From Streptococcus mitis subsp. hohhotensis (lineage in GTDB: Bacteria; Bacillota; Bacilli; Lactobacillales; Streptococcaceae), in the NCBI RefSeq assembly GCF_020089495.2, contig NZ_JAIRCA020000002.1, positions 1 to 64,000 on the forward strand: 64,000 nt of DNA. Direction: 5' to 3'. This document shows positions 50,715 to 60,383 of the stretch, piece after piece. Numbering within the stretch: the stretch's first letter is position 1; every line of letters begins with the position of its first letter. A program made the translations under genes and the position numbers. The notes beneath the pieces were generated by a model. It was not told the DNA's origin and ran no database searches. It worked only from the letters and a program-made list of their open reading frames with translations.

Positions 50715-51581
50715 ATGATATTATCTATTATTTCTCAAGGATTTGTCTGGGCTATTTTAGGTCTGGGAATCTTTATGACATTTAGGATTTTGAACTTTCC
50801 AGATATGACGACAGAAGGTTCCTTCCCTCTTGGGGGAGCTGTTGCTGTCACTTTGATAACGAAAGGCGTGAATCCTTTTTTAGCGACACTTGTTGCTGTA
50901 GGAGCAGGTTGTTTGGCTGGAATGGCAGCAGGCCTTCTTTATACAAAAGGGAAGATCCCAACCTTGCTCTCCGGGATTTTGGTGATGACTTCCTGTCACT
51001 CTATCATGCTCTTGATTATGGGGCGTGCGAATTTAGGCCTGCTTGGAACCAAGCAAATTCAGGATGTTTTGCCTTTTGATTCGGATTTGAATCAACTCTT
51101 GACAGGTCTCATCTTTGTGAGTATTGTTATTGCTCTCATGCTCTTTTTCTTGGACACCAAACTAGGACAAGCCTATATTGCTACAGGTGACAATCCTGAT
51201 ATGGCTAGAAGTTTCGGGATTCATACTGGACGCATGGAGCTCATGGGCTTGGTCTTATCAAATGGTGTGATTGCCCTTGCAGGAGCTCTTATTGCCCAGC
51301 AAGAAGGCTATGCCGATGTATCTCGAGGAATCGGTGTTATCGTTGTGGGGCTTGCAAGTTTGATTATTGGAGAAGTTATCTTCAAGAGTTTGAGCTTGGC
51401 AGAACGTCTGGTTACCATTGTTGTAGGTTCTATCGCTTATCAATTCTTAGTGTGGGCAGTTATTGCGCTTGGCTTTAATACAAGTTACCTTCGTTTGTAC
51501 AGCGCCGTGATTTTAGCAGTCTGCCTCATGATTCCAACATTTAAGCAAACAATCTTGAAAGGAGCCAAATTAAGCAAATGA
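50715..51581 (+). CDS. trpY: ABC transporter permease, tryptophan type
   Basis: Membrane subunit of the importer, 288 residues, about eight hydrophobic segments, LivH-like fold (NFPDMTTEGSFPLGGAVAVTL, and AGALIAQQEGYADVSRGIGVI). The frame is open from 50646, but that stretch is the hairpin; the first ATG after it (50715, MILSIISQGF) is preferred though its ribosome site is only AAAAGG. Stop overlaps trpZ by four bases. Confidence 0.85.
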   Translation: MILSIISQGFVWAILGLGIFMTFRILNFPDMTTEGSFPLGGAVAVTLITKGVNPFLATLVAVGAGCLAGMAAGLLYTKGKIPTLLSGILVMTSCHSIMLLIMGRANLGLLGTKQIQDVLPFDSDLNQLLTGLIFVSIVIALMLFFLDTKLGQAYIATGDNPDMARSFGIHTGRMELMGLVLSNGVIALAGALIAQQEGYADVSRGIGVIVVGLASLIIGEVIFKSLSLAERLVTIVVGSIAYQFLVWAVIALGFNTSYLRLYSAVILAVCLMIPTFKQTILKGAKLSK

Positions 51582-52336
51582 CAGCAATTGTAGAATTAAA
51601 AAATGCAACCAAAGTCGTTAAAAATGGCTTTGATGAAGAAAAGATTATTTTAAATGATGTTTCCTTAGAAATTTTTGAACAGGACTTTATCACGATTTTA
51701 GGTGGAAATGGTGCTGGCAAATCAACTCTCTTTAACACTATTGCAGGAACCTTGTCATTAACCAGTGGGACCATCCGTATTTTAGGTGAGGATGTTACCA
51801 AGTTTTCACCAGAGAAGCGCGCTAAGTATCTGTCTCGTGTCTTCCAAGATCCAAAGATGGGGACAGCTCCTCGTATGACAGTGGCAGAGAATCTCTTGAT
51901 TGCCAAATTTCGTGGTGAAAAGCGTGGATTGTTACCACGACGCTTGACTAGTTATAAGGATGAATTTCAAGCGACCATTGAAAAAGTAGGAAATGGTCTT
52001 GAGAAACACTTGAATACACCGATTGAGTTCTTATCAGGTGGGCAAAGACAGGCCTTGAGTCTCTTGATGGCAACCTTGAAACGACCTGAATTACTCTTGT
52101 TAGACGAGCATACTGCGGCCCTTGATCCAAAGACTAGTGTTGCTTTGATGGAATTGACAGATGAATTTGTTAAGAATGACCAGCTGACAGCGCTTATGAT
52201 TACTCATCACATGGAAGATGCTCTTAAGTATGGCAATCGCTTGATTGTCATGAAAGAAGGACGAATTATCCAAGATTTGAACCAAGAAGATAAAGCAAAA
52301 ATGAAAATCTCTGATTATTATCAACTCTTTGAATAA
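51578..52336 (+). CDS. trpZ: ABC transporter ATPase, tryptophan type
   Basis: ATPase of the importer, 252 residues: Walker A GGNGAGKST (near 42), signature LSGGQRQALSLLMA (near 150), Walker B LLLLDEHTAAL, and the switch His in MITHHMEDAL. Overlaps trpY; third gene of the unit under the Trp T-box. Confidence 0.88.
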   Translation: MTAIVELKNATKVVKNGFDEEKIILNDVSLEIFEQDFITILGGNGAGKSTLFNTIAGTLSLTSGTIRILGEDVTKFSPEKRAKYLSRVFQDPKMGTAPRMTVAENLLIAKFRGEKRGLLPRRLTSYKDEFQATIEKVGNGLEKHLNTPIEFLSGGQRQALSLLMATLKRPELLLLDEHTAALDPKTSVALMELTDEFVKNDQLTALMITHHMEDALKYGNRLIVMKEGRIIQDLNQEDKAKMKISDYYQLFE

Positions 52337-52358
52337 AGTAGGGAAAATGAGTGAAATG

Positions 52359-52404
52359 GTTTACTTTTTTTCTGAAATAAAGTATACTATATAAAGTAAA
52401 CTAT
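52359..52404 (+). promoter_or_regulatory. dnaG promoter inside a symmetric repeat
   Basis: -35 TTTACT (52360-52365), 17-base spacer, -10 TATACT (52383-52388). It is framed by a perfect inverted repeat GTTTACTTT (52359-52367) and AAAGTAAAC (52393-52401). Also two near-direct 12-mers, AAAGTATACTAT (52378-52389) and AAAGTAAACTAT (52393-52404). Looks like an operator; the factor is unknown. Confidence 0.5.
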
Positions 52405-52425
52405 GATAACATGGAGGTATTGTGT

Positions 52426-54186
52426 ATGGTTGACAAACAAGTCATTGAAGAAATCAAAAACAATGCCAACATTGTGGAAGTCATAGGAGATGTGATTTCT
52501 TTACAAAAGGCAGGACGGAACTATCTAGGGCTCTGTCCTTTTCATGGTGAAAAAACACCTTCTTTCAACGTTGTCGAGGACAAGCAGTTTTACCACTGTT
52601 TTGGTTGTGGGCGCTCAGGTGATGTCTTTAAGTTCATCGAGGAGTACCAAGGGGTTCCCTTTATGGAGGCTGTCCAAATCTTAGGTCAGCGTGTTGGGAT
52701 TGAGGTTGAAAAACCGCTTTATAGTGAGCAGAAGCCAGCTTCACCCCACCAAGCTCTTTATGATATGCATGAAGATGCTGCCAAATTTTATCATGCTATT
52801 CTCATGACAACGACCATGGGGGAAGAGGCCAGAAACTACCTTTATGAGCGTGGTTTGACAGATGAAGTGTTCAAGCATTTTCGGATTGGTTTAGCACCTC
52901 CAGAACGAAACTATCTCTATCAACGTTTGTCTGGTCAGTATCGTGATGAGGATTTTCTAGATTCAGGGCTATTTTACCTATCGGATGCAAATCAATTTGT
53001 AGACACCTTTCACAATCGCATCATGTTTCCCCTAACAAATGACCAGGGAAAGGTCATTGCCTTCTCAGGTCGTATCTGGCAGAAAACGGATTCACAAACT
53101 TCTAAGTATAAAAATAGCCGATCGACTGCAATTTTTAACAAAAGTTACGAATTATATCATATGGATAGGGCAAAAAAATCTTCTGGTAAAACTAGTGAGA
53201 TTTACCTCATGGAAGGGTTCATGGATGTCATTGCAGCCTATCGGGTTGGAATCGAAAATGCTGTCGCATCTATGGGAACAGCCTTGAGTCGTGAGCATGT
53301 TGAGCATCTGAAAAGGCTAACCAAGAAGTTGGTTCTTGTTTACGATGGCGATAAGGCTGGGCAAGCTGCGACATTGAAAGCGCTGGACGAAATTGGTGAT
53401 ATGCCTGTGCAGATCGTCAGCATGCCTGATAACTTGGACCCAGATGAATATCTACAAAAAAATGGTCCAGAAGATTTGGCCTATCTATTAACGAAAACTC
53501 GTATTAGTCCGATTGAGTTCTACATTCACCAGTATAAGCCTGAAAATAGTGAAAATCTGCAAGCTCAGATTGAGTTTATTGAAAAAATAGCTCCCTTGAT
53601 TGTTCAAGAAAAGTCCATCACTGCTCAAAACAGCTATATTCATATTTTAGCTGACAGTCTGGCGTCCTTTGATTATGCCCAGATTGAGCAGATTGTTAAT
53701 GAAAGCCGTCAGGCACAAAGGCAGAATCGCATGGAAGGAATTTCCAGACCGACGCAAATCACTATGCCTATCACCAAGCAGTTATCGGCTATTATGAGGG
53801 CAGAAGCCCATCTACTTTATCGAATGGTGGAATCCCCTATTGTTTTGAACGATTACCGCTTGCGAGAAGACTTTGCATTTGATACACCTGAATTTCAGGT
53901 CTTATATGACTTGCTTGGTCAGTATGGCAATCTTCCTCCAGAAGTTCTAGCAGAACAGACAGAGGAAGTTGAAAGAGCTTGGTACCAAGTCTTAGCTCAG
54001 GATTTGCCTGCTGAGATGTCACCGCAGGAACTAAGTGAAGTAGAAATGACTCGAAACAAGGCTCTCTTGAATCAGGACAATATGAGAATCAAAAAGAAGG
54101 TGCAGGAAGCTAGCCATGTAGGAGATACAGACACAGCCTTAGAAGAATTAGAACGTTTAATTTCCCAAAAGAGAAGAATGGAGTAA
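52426..54186 (+). CDS. dnaG: DNA primase
   Basis: Makes RNA primers for replication. 586 residues: N-terminal zinc finger CPFHGE plus [11 protein letters not shown] (about 37-65), TOPRIM core with [11 protein letters not shown] (near 264) and [12 protein letters not shown], and a C-terminal helicase-binding region. The ATG at 52426 has GGAGG eleven bases away; an ATG 15 bases earlier sits on it. First gene of the dnaG-rpoD macromolecular synthesis operon. Confidence 0.96.
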   Translation: MVDKQVIEEIKNNANIVEVIGDVISLQKAGRNYLGLCPFHGEKTPSFNVVEDKQFYHCFGCGRSGDVFKFIEEYQGVPFMEAVQILGQRVGIEVEKPLYSEQKPASPHQALYDMHEDAAKFYHAILMTTTMGEEARNYLYERGLTDEVFKHFRIGLAPPERNYLYQRLSGQYRDEDFLDSGLFYLSDANQFVDTFHNRIMFPLTNDQGKVIAFSGRIWQKTDSQTSKYKNSRSTAIFNKSYELYHMDRAKKSSGKTSEIYLMEGFMDVIAAYRVGIENAVASMGTALSREHVEHLKRLTKKLVLVYDGDKAGQAATLKALDEIGDMPVQIVSMPDNLDPDEYLQKNGPEDLAYLLTKTRISPIEFYIHQYKPENSENLQAQIEFIEKIAPLIVQEKSITAQNSYIHILADSLASFDYAQIEQIVNESRQAQRQNRMEGISRPTQITMPITKQLSAIMRAEAHLLYRMVESPIVLNDYRLREDFAFDTPEFQVLYDLLGQYGNLPPEVLAEQTEEVERAWYQVLAQDLPAEMSPQELSEVEMTRNKALLNQDNMRIKKKVQEASHVGDTDTALEELERLISQKRRME

Positions 54187-54188
54187 TA

Positions 54189-55298
54189 ATGGCAACAAAA
54201 CAAAAAGAAGTAACAACATTTGACGTACAAGTAGCAGAATTTATCCGTAATCATAAGCAAAAAGGGACAGCAACAGATGATGAAATCAATGCTAGTCTAG
54301 TCATTCCTTTTACCTTGGACGCTGATGGGATTGAAGATCTCTTGCAACGGATTCAGGATGCAGGGATTTCTATCACAGATAACGAAGGAAATCCAAGTGC
54401 GCGTGTTCTTAGTGCTGAAGAAGAACCAGAACTCAGCGATGAGGACTTGATTGGGTCAACTTCGGCTAAGGTCAACGACCCTGTTCGTATGTACTTGAAA
54501 GAAATCGGGGTCGTTCCTCTCTTGACCAATGAAGAGGAAAAAGAGTTGGCACTGGCTGTTGAAGCGGGCGATATCGAAGCTAAACAACGCCTTGCGGAAG
54601 CCAACCTTCGTTTGGTTGTTTCCATTGCTAAACGCTATGTTGGTCGTGGTATGCAGTTTCTTGACTTGATTCAAGAAGGAAATATGGGCTTGATGAAGGC
54701 GGTTGACAAGTTTGACTATTCTAAAGGGTTCAAGTTCTCAACTTATGCAACTTGGTGGATTCGTCAGGCTATCACTCGTGCTATTGCGGATCAAGCTCGT
54801 ACCATCCGTATCCCAGTTCACATGGTTGAAACTATCAATAAATTGGTTCGTGAACAGCGTAATCTTCTTCAAGAATTGGGACAAGATCCGACACCAGAAC
54901 AAATCGCTGAACGAATGGATATGACCCCTGATAAGGTTCGTGAAATCTTGAAGATTGCCCAAGAACCAGTATCCCTTGAAACTCCTATCGGTGAAGAGGA
55001 TGATAGCCACCTTGGGGACTTTATTGAAGATGAAGTGATTGAAAATCCAGTGGACTATACGACTCGTATCGTCTTGCGTGAGCAGTTGGATGAAGTCTTA
55101 GATACTCTTACAGACCGTGAAGAAAATGTTCTGCGTCTACGTTTTGGACTAGATGATGGAAAAATGCGTACCCTTGAAGATGTAGGTAAAGTCTTTAACG
55201 TAACTCGCGAGCGTATCCGTCAGATTGAAGCCAAGGCTTTGAGAAAACTACGTCAACCAAGTCGCAGCAAACCGCTTCGTGATTTTATTGAAGACTAG
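54189..55298 (+). CDS. rpoD: RNA polymerase primary sigma factor RpoD (SigA)
   Basis: Housekeeping sigma factor, 369 residues. Region 1.1 is reduced; region 1.2 [11 protein letters not shown], region 2 ([21 protein letters not shown]), and region 4 ([10 protein letters not shown] through [18 protein letters not shown]) are intact. Two bases after dnaG. The extended -10 promoters throughout the window fit its family. Confidence 0.98.
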   Translation: MATKQKEVTTFDVQVAEFIRNHKQKGTATDDEINASLVIPFTLDADGIEDLLQRIQDAGISITDNEGNPSARVLSAEEEPELSDEDLIGSTSAKVNDPVRMYLKEIGVVPLLTNEEEKELALAVEAGDIEAKQRLAEANLRLVVSIAKRYVGRGMQFLDLIQEGNMGLMKAVDKFDYSKGFKFSTYATWWIRQAITRAIADQARTIRIPVHMVETINKLVREQRNLLQELGQDPTPEQIAERMDMTPDKVREILKIAQEPVSLETPIGEEDDSHLGDFIEDEVIENPVDYTTRIVLREQLDEVLDTLTDREENVLRLRFGLDDGKMRTLEDVGKVFNVTRERIRQIEAKALRKLRQPSRSKPLRDFIED

Positions 55299-55312
55299 GA
55301 GTGAGGGGAAAT

Positions 55313-55642
55313 ATGGCTTATACAGAAGAACAAATTGAAAACATCAAAACACGAATTTTATCAGCCTTGGAAGAAGTTATCGACCCTGAGTTGGGAATCG
55401 ATATTGTCAATCTTGGTTTGATTTATGAGATTCGTTTTGACGGCGAAACAGGGCAAACTGAGATTGATATGACTTTGACAACTATGGGTTGTCCCCTAGC
55501 TGATCTTTTGACAGACCAGATTTATGATGCTATGACAGAGGTGCCAGAAGTGACTGATACTGAGGTCAAATTAGTCTGGTATCCAGCCTGGACAGTTGAA
55601 AAAATGAGTCGCTACGCACGCATTGCCTTAGGCATTAAGTAA
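55313..55642 (+). CDS. SufT/MIP18-family metal-sulfur cluster protein
   Basis: 109 residues, DUF59/MIP18 domain, with DPELGIDIVNLGLIYEIR and the conserved MTLTTMGCPLADLL, where the Cys is the family-conserved residue. Relatives assist iron-sulfur cluster assembly. The start at 55313 has GTGAGGGG; earlier in-frame ATGs overlap rpoD's end. Third gene of the dnaG operon; an imperfect hairpin without T run follows (55670-55700). Confidence 0.85.
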   Translation: MAYTEEQIENIKTRILSALEEVIDPELGIDIVNLGLIYEIRFDGETGQTEIDMTLTTMGCPLADLLTDQIYDAMTEVPEVTDTEVKLVWYPAWTVEKMSRYARIALGIK

Positions 55643-55741
55643 ACAAATAAAAGGATGTGAGAGACCATTGGAAAAGCGAGGAAATTTCCCCCTCTTTTCC
55701 TCTAGTCTCTCCTTTCTTTTGCTGATTTTATTCAAAGAAAA

Positions 55742-55750
55742 TGATATAAT
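55742..55750 (+). promoter_or_regulatory. cpoA promoter
   Basis: Extended -10 TG-A-TATAAT (TATAAT 55745-55750). Expected transcription start is 55756-55758, at or next to the cpoA ATG. Confidence 0.6.
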
Positions 55751-55757
55751 AGTAGTT

Positions 55758-56801
55758 ATGGAACAAAAGAAATTACGCATCAATATGTTAAGTTCAAGTG
55801 AGAAAGTAGCAGGGCAAGGAGTTTCAGGTGCCTACCGTGAATTGGTTCGTCTTCTTCACCGTGATGCCAAGGACCAATTGATTGTTACAGAGAATCTTCC
55901 AATCGAGGCAGATGTGACTCACTTTCATACAATTGATTTTCCCTATTATTTATCAACATTCCAAAAGAAACGCTCAGGGAGGAAAATTGGTTATGTACAT
56001 TTCTTGCCTGATACACTTGAGGGGAGTTTGAAAATTCCATTTTTCTTAAAGGGAATTGTTAAACGCTATGTATTTTCTTTTTACAACCGAATGGAGCACT
56101 TGGTTGTTGTTAATCCTATGTTTATTGAGGATTTGGTGGCAGCTGGTATTCCACGTGAAAAAGTGACCTATATTCCTAACTTTGTCAATAAGGAAAAATG
56201 GCATCCCCTTCCACAAGAAGAGGTAGCTAGACTGCGAACAGAACTTGGCGTTAGTGACAATCGGTTTATCGTAGTAGGTGCTGGTCAAGTCCAGAAACGA
56301 AAAGGGATTGATGATTTTATCCGTCTGGCTGAGGAATTGCCTCAGATTACCTTTATCTGGGCGGGTGGTTTCTCTTTTGGTGGTATGACAGATGGTTATG
56401 AACGCTACAAGAAAATGATGGATAATCCACCTGAAAATTTGATGTTTCCAGGTATTGTGTCCCCAGAGCGAATGCGTGAATTGTATGCCCTAGCGGACCT
56501 TTTCTTGTTGCCAAGTTACAATGAACTTTTCCCTATGACGATTTTAGAGGCTGCTAGTTGTGAGGCTCCTATTATGTTGCGTGATTTAGATCTCTATAAG
56601 GTGATTTTGGATGAAAATTATCGGGCGACAGCAGATAGAGAAGAGATGAAAGAGGCTATTTTAGAATATCAAGCAAATCCTGCTGCCTTGAAAGACCTCA
56701 AAGAAAAAGCTAAGAATATTTCCAGAGAGTATTCAGAAGAGCATCTGTTACAAATCTGGTTGGACTTTTATGAGAAACAAGCTGCTTTAGGGAGAAAGTA
56801 A
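55758..56801 (+). CDS. cpoA: Glycolipid glycosyltransferase CpoA
   Basis: GT4-type glycosyltransferase, 347 residues; in pneumococci CpoA adds galactose to monoglucosyl-diacylglycerol. Two Rossmann domains; GAGQVQKRKGIDDFI and PSYNELFPMTILEAASCE (EX7E motif) are seen. The ATG at 55758 has no ribosome site and coincides with the predicted transcription start, suggesting a leaderless message. An alternative TTG start at 55668 with AAGGATG upstream would add 30 residues, mostly hydrophobic. Confidence 0.85.
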   Translation: MEQKKLRINMLSSSEKVAGQGVSGAYRELVRLLHRDAKDQLIVTENLPIEADVTHFHTIDFPYYLSTFQKKRSGRKIGYVHFLPDTLEGSLKIPFFLKGIVKRYVFSFYNRMEHLVVVNPMFIEDLVAAGIPREKVTYIPNFVNKEKWHPLPQEEVARLRTELGVSDNRFIVVGAGQVQKRKGIDDFIRLAEELPQITFIWAGGFSFGGMTDGYERYKKMMDNPPENLMFPGIVSPERMRELYALADLFLLPSYNELFPMTILEAASCEAPIMLRDLDLYKVILDENYRATADREEMKEAILEYQANPAALKDLKEKAKNISREYSEEHLLQIWLDFYEKQAALGRK

Positions 56802-56816
56802 AAAGTGAGGTAATCT

Positions 56817-58142
56817 ATGCGAATTGGTTTATTTACAGATACCTATTTTCCTCAGGTTTCTGGTGTTGCGACCAGTATTCGAACCTTGAAAACAGAACTT
56901 GAAAAGCAAGGACATGCTGTTTTTATCTTTACAACGACGGATAAGGATGTCAATCGCTACGAAGATTGGCAAATTATCCGCATTCCAAGTGTTCCTTTTT
57001 TTGCTTTTAAGGATCGTCGCTTTGCCTACCGAGGTTTTAGCAAGGCGCTTGAAATTGCCAAACAGTATCAGCTAGATATTATCCATACTCAGACAGAATT
57101 TTCTCTTGGTTTGTTGGGGATTTGGATTGCGCGTGAACTGAAAATCCCAGTCATCCATACCTATCACACCCAATACGAAGACTATGTGCATTATATTGCC
57201 AAGGGGATGTTGATTCGTCCTAGCATGGTCAAGTATCTGGTCAGAGGTTTCCTGCATGATGTGGATGGGGTTATTTGCCCGAGTGAGATTGTTCGTGACT
57301 TGCTATCTGACTATAAAGTCAAGGTTGAAAAACGGGTCATTCCTACTGGTATTGAATTAGCCAAGTTTGAGCGTCCAGAAATCAAGCAAGAAAATCTAAA
57401 AGAACTGCGTAGTAAATTAGGGATTCAAGATGATGAAAAGATGCTACTTAGTCTCTCCAGAATTTCCTATGAAAAAAATATTCAAGCAGTACTAGCAGCC
57501 TTTACAGAAGTTCTGAAAGAAGAAGACAAGGTCAAACTGGTGGTAGCTGGGGATGGTCCTTATCTGGATGATCTCAAAGAGCAAGCTCAGAAATTAGAGA
57601 TTCAAGACTCCGTTATCTTTACAGGGATGATTGCTCCTAGTGAGACGGCTCTTTACTATAAGGCGGCGGATTTCTTCATTTCAGCATCGACAAGTGAAAC
57701 CCAAGGTTTGACCTACTTGGAAAGTTTAGCTAGTGGAACGCCTGTCATTGCTCATGGAAATCCTTATCTGGACAATCTTATCAGTGATAAAATGTTTGGA
57801 ACCTTGTACTATGGGGAACATGATTTAGCTGGAGCTATTTTAGAAGCTTTGATTGCGACGCCGGACATGAATGATCATACCTTATCAGAGAAATTGTACG
57901 AGATTTCAGCTGAGAACTTTGGGAAACGAGTGCATGAGTTTTATCTGGATGCCATTATTTCAAATAACTTCCAGAAAGATTTAGCAAAAGATGATACGGT
58001 CAGTCAGCGTATCTTTAAGACAGTTTTGTATCTTCCGCAACAGGTGGTTGCTGTGCCCGTAAAAGGCTCTAGACGCATGCTGAAGGCTTCAAAAACACAG
58101 TTAATCAGCATAAGAGATTATTGGAAAGACCATGAAGAATAG
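56817..58142 (+). CDS. Monoglucosyl-diacylglycerol synthase (GT4)
   Basis: Membrane-associated glucosyltransferase, 441 residues, expected to make the glycolipid CpoA extends; together they supply membrane glycolipid and the lipoteichoic acid anchor. GT4 features: GLFTDTYFPQVSGVATSIR at the start, HTYHTQYEDYVHYI, LSRISYEKNIQAVL, and SETQGLTYLESLASGTPV (EX7E motif). A basic C-terminal helix fits membrane binding. 15 bases after cpoA. Confidence 0.88.
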   Translation: MRIGLFTDTYFPQVSGVATSIRTLKTELEKQGHAVFIFTTTDKDVNRYEDWQIIRIPSVPFFAFKDRRFAYRGFSKALEIAKQYQLDIIHTQTEFSLGLLGIWIARELKIPVIHTYHTQYEDYVHYIAKGMLIRPSMVKYLVRGFLHDVDGVICPSEIVRDLLSDYKVKVEKRVIPTGIELAKFERPEIKQENLKELRSKLGIQDDEKMLLSLSRISYEKNIQAVLAAFTEVLKEEDKVKLVVAGDGPYLDDLKEQAQKLEIQDSVIFTGMIAPSETALYYKAADFFISASTSETQGLTYLESLASGTPVIAHGNPYLDNLISDKMFGTLYYGEHDLAGAILEALIATPDMNDHTLSEKLYEISAENFGKRVHEFYLDAIISNNFQKDLAKDDTVSQRIFKTVLYLPQQVVAVPVKGSRRMLKASKTQLISIRDYWKDHEE

Positions 58143-58156
58143 AAAGAGGAACAGCT

Positions 58157-58348
58157 ATGAAAAAACAATTAATGAGAAGCGGTCGTGATAAAAAGATTGC
58201 TGGTGTTTGTACCGGAGTCGCCCATTATCTAGATATGGATCCAACTATCGTTCGAGTCATTTGGGGTGTCCTTGCTTGCTGTTACGGAGCTGGAATTGTA
58301 GCTTATATCATTTTATGGATTATCGCACCAGTAGCAACTGACTATTGA
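58157..58348 (+). CDS. PspC-domain membrane protein
   Basis: 63 residues: a basic N-terminus (KKQLMRSGRDKKIAGVCTGVAHYL) and one long hydrophobic segment (about 33-57), the PspC (phage-shock C) pattern. Lacks the LiaF-like or coiled-coil parts of longer forms. GAGGAAC precedes the start. Likely co-transcribed with the glycosyltransferase and possibly part of envelope-stress sensing; unproven. Confidence 0.85.
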   Translation: MKKQLMRSGRDKKIAGVCTGVAHYLDMDPTIVRVIWGVLACCYGAGIVAYIILWIIAPVATDY

Positions 58349-58406
58349 AAACTAGCTAAATTCATGCTAAGATAATAGAAAATAGAATGCAACGAAGGAG
58401 AGAAAA

Positions 58407-58541
58407 ATGGCATTTGGAGATAATGGAAATCGTAAAAAAACTATGTTTGAGAAAATAACCTTGTTTATCGTGATTATCATGCTAGTAGCAAGTTTATTGG
58501 GAATTTTTGCAACTGCAATTGGTGCCCTCAGTAATCTATAA
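58407..58541 (+). CDS. Small membrane protein, DUF4044-like
   Basis: 44 residues, MAFGDNGNRKKTMFEKITL and then a hydrophobic helix (about 20-41). AAGGAGAG lies 7 bases upstream, and it is followed by a terminator, so it looks real despite its size. It resembles the short streptococcal DUF4044 proteins; no function known. A minus-strand frame over the same bases is only its shadow. Confidence 0.75.
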   Translation: MAFGDNGNRKKTMFEKITLFIVIIMLVASLLGIFATAIGALSNL

Positions 58542-58563
58542 AATAGATTCAAGAAAATTTAGT

Positions 58564-58588
58564 GACTGGGATTTCCCAGCCCTTTTTT
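58564..58588 (+). terminator. Terminator before obg
   Basis: CTGGGA (58566-58571) pairs with TCCCAG (58574-58579), then a C-run and six Ts. Confidence 0.65.
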
Positions 58589-58604
58589 AAAGTGAGAAGA
58601 AAAA

Positions 58605-59915
58605 ATGAGTATGTTTTTAGATACAGCTAAGATCAAGGTCAAGGCTGGTAATGGTGGTGATGGCATGGTTGCCTTTCGCCGTGAAAAATATGTCCCTAAT
58701 GGCGGTCCTTGGGGTGGTGACGGAGGTCGTGGAGGTAATGTGGTCTTCGTTGTAGACGAAGGCTTGCGTACCTTGATGGATTTCCGCTACAATCGCCATT
58801 TCAAGGCTGATTCTGGTGAGAAAGGAATGACCAAAGGGATGCATGGTCGTGGTGCTGAAGACCTTAGAGTTCGAGTACCACAAGGTACGACTGTTCGTGA
58901 TGCAGAGACTGGCAAGGTTTTGACAGATTTGATTGAACATGGTCAAGAATTTATCGTTGCTCACGGTGGTCGTGGTGGACGTGGAAACATCCGCTTTGCG
59001 ACACCAAAAAATCCTGCACCGGAAATCTCTGAAAATGGAGAACCAGGTCAGGAACGTGAGTTACAATTGGAACTAAAAATCTTGGCAGATGTCGGTTTAG
59101 TAGGTTTCCCATCTGTAGGGAAATCAACACTTTTAAGTGTTATTACCTCAGCTAAACCTAAAATTGGTGCCTACCACTTTACGACCATTGTGCCAAATCT
59201 AGGTATGGTTCGTACCCAATCAGGTGAATCCTTTGCAGTAGCCGATCTACCAGGTTTGATTGAAGGCGCTAGTCAAGGTGTTGGTTTGGGAACTCAGTTC
59301 CTCCGTCACATCGAGCGTACACGTGTCATCCTTCACATCATTGATATGTCAGCTAGCGAAGGCCGTGATCCTTATGAGGATTATCTTGCCATTAACAAGG
59401 AGTTGGAGTCATACAATCTTCGTCTCATGGAGCGTCCACAGATTATTGTAGCCAATAAGATGGACATGCCTGAAAGTCAGGAAAATCTTGAAGAATTCAA
59501 GAAAAAATTAGCTGCAAATTACGATGAATTTGAAGAGTTACCAGCTATTTTCCCAATATCTGGTTTGACCAAGCAAGGTTTGGCTACGCTTTTGGATGCT
59601 ACAGCTGAATTGCTAGACAAGACACCAGAATTCTTGCTCTACGACGAGTCAGATATGGAAGAAGAAGCTTACTATGGATTTGACGAGGAAGAAAAAGCCT
59701 TTGAAATTAGTCGTGATGACGATGCGACATGGGTACTTTCTGGTGAAAAACTGATGAAACTCTTTAATATGACCAACTTTGATCGTGACGAATCAGTCAT
59801 GAAATTTGCTCGCCAGCTACGTGGCATGGGAGTTGATGAATCTCTTCGCGCGCGTGGTGCTAAAGATGGTGACTTGGTCCGCATTGGTAAATTTGAGTTT
59901 GAATTTGTAGACTAG
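58605..59915 (+). CDS. obg: GTPase Obg
   Basis: Essential GTPase for late 50S assembly and stress response. 436 residues: glycine-rich Obg fold (1-158, [16 protein letters not shown]), G domain with P-loop GFPSVGKST (near 167), DLPG and NKMD, and the C-terminal OCT domain (about 355-436). No strong promoter seen in the short gap, so partly read-through. Followed by a 52-residue gene. Confidence 0.97.
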   Translation: MSMFLDTAKIKVKAGNGGDGMVAFRREKYVPNGGPWGGDGGRGGNVVFVVDEGLRTLMDFRYNRHFKADSGEKGMTKGMHGRGAEDLRVRVPQGTTVRDAETGKVLTDLIEHGQEFIVAHGGRGGRGNIRFATPKNPAPEISENGEPGQERELQLELKILADVGLVGFPSVGKSTLLSVITSAKPKIGAYHFTTIVPNLGMVRTQSGESFAVADLPGLIEGASQGVGLGTQFLRHIERTRVILHIIDMSASEGRDPYEDYLAINKELESYNLRLMERPQIIVANKMDMPESQENLEEFKKKLAANYDEFEELPAIFPISGLTKQGLATLLDATAELLDKTPEFLLYDESDMEEEAYYGFDEEEKAFEISRDDDATWVLSGEKLMKLFNMTNFDRDESVMKFARQLRGMGVDESLRARGAKDGDLVRIGKFEFEFVD

Positions 59916-59924
59916 GAGACTGGT

Positions 59925-60083
59925 ATGGGAGATAAACCGATATCTTTCCGAGATGCGGATGGCAATTTTGTTTCCGCCGCAGACGTTTGGAATGAAAAGA
60001 AATTGGAAGAACTATTTAATCGTCTCAATCCAAATCGTGCCTTGAGATTAGCACGAACTAAAAAAGAAAATCCATCACAGTAA
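59925..60083 (+). CDS. Conserved small protein downstream of obg
   Basis: 52 residues, MGDKPISFRDADGNFVSAAD through a C-terminal KKENPSQ; basic at the end, no membrane segment. GGAG of TAGGAGACTGGT, 7 bases away, overlaps the obg stop, so the genes are coupled. I recall similar proteins after obg in streptococci but no named family. Terminated by the hairpin at 60142-60170. Confidence 0.75.
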   Translation: MGDKPISFRDADGNFVSAADVWNEKKLEELFNRLNPNRALRLARTKKENPSQ

Positions 60084-60141
60084 AGAAGATAAAACTCCAA
60101 TTATCAGTCAAGTTAACTGTAACAAATAGAAGCTAAGATCG

Positions 60142-60170
60142 AGAAAGGGCAAAATTCGTCCTTTCTTTTT
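60142..60170 (+). terminator. Terminator after the obg unit
   Basis: AGAAAGGG (60142-60149) pairs with TCCTTTCT (60159-60166), then Ts. Confidence 0.7.
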
Positions 60171-60180
60171 ATTTATAAAT

Positions 60181-60288
60181 TATAATATATTGAAATAGAA
60201 TATAAACAAATAGACTAGGAAATTCAAATTAAATGACTAACAAGGCTTTATAAGTCGTGTTGTCCTATTCTAGCTTCAAGACACTGTA
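60181..60288 (-). repeat. Degenerate RUP element
   Basis: 108 bases that align along their whole length with the reverse complement of the RUP at 20410, from TATAATATATTGAAATA to TTCAAGACACTGTA. The terminal repeats are decayed, especially the right one, so it looks like an old copy. Confidence 0.75.
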
Positions 60289-60325
60289 TTTTTTCTATTG
60301 AAAAAGAATTTTTTTACAAAAATAG

Positions 60326-60354
60326 TTGGTTATTTAGTTTATTTATGCTATAAT
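60326..60354 (+). promoter_or_regulatory. Amino-acid ABC operon promoter
   Basis: -35 TTGGTT (60326-60331), 17-base spacer, -10 TATAAT (60349-60354) with extended TG. Confidence 0.7.
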
Positions 60355-60383
60355 AGGAGCAATTATTTTTAGGAGGTGTCAGC

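Larger units (their letters stand above)
60084..60383. other. Gap between the small obg-linked gene and the ABC operon
   Basis: Contains a terminator (60142-60170), a degenerate RUP (60181-60288) and the promoter of the transporter (60326-60354). No gene is visible. Confidence 0.7.
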
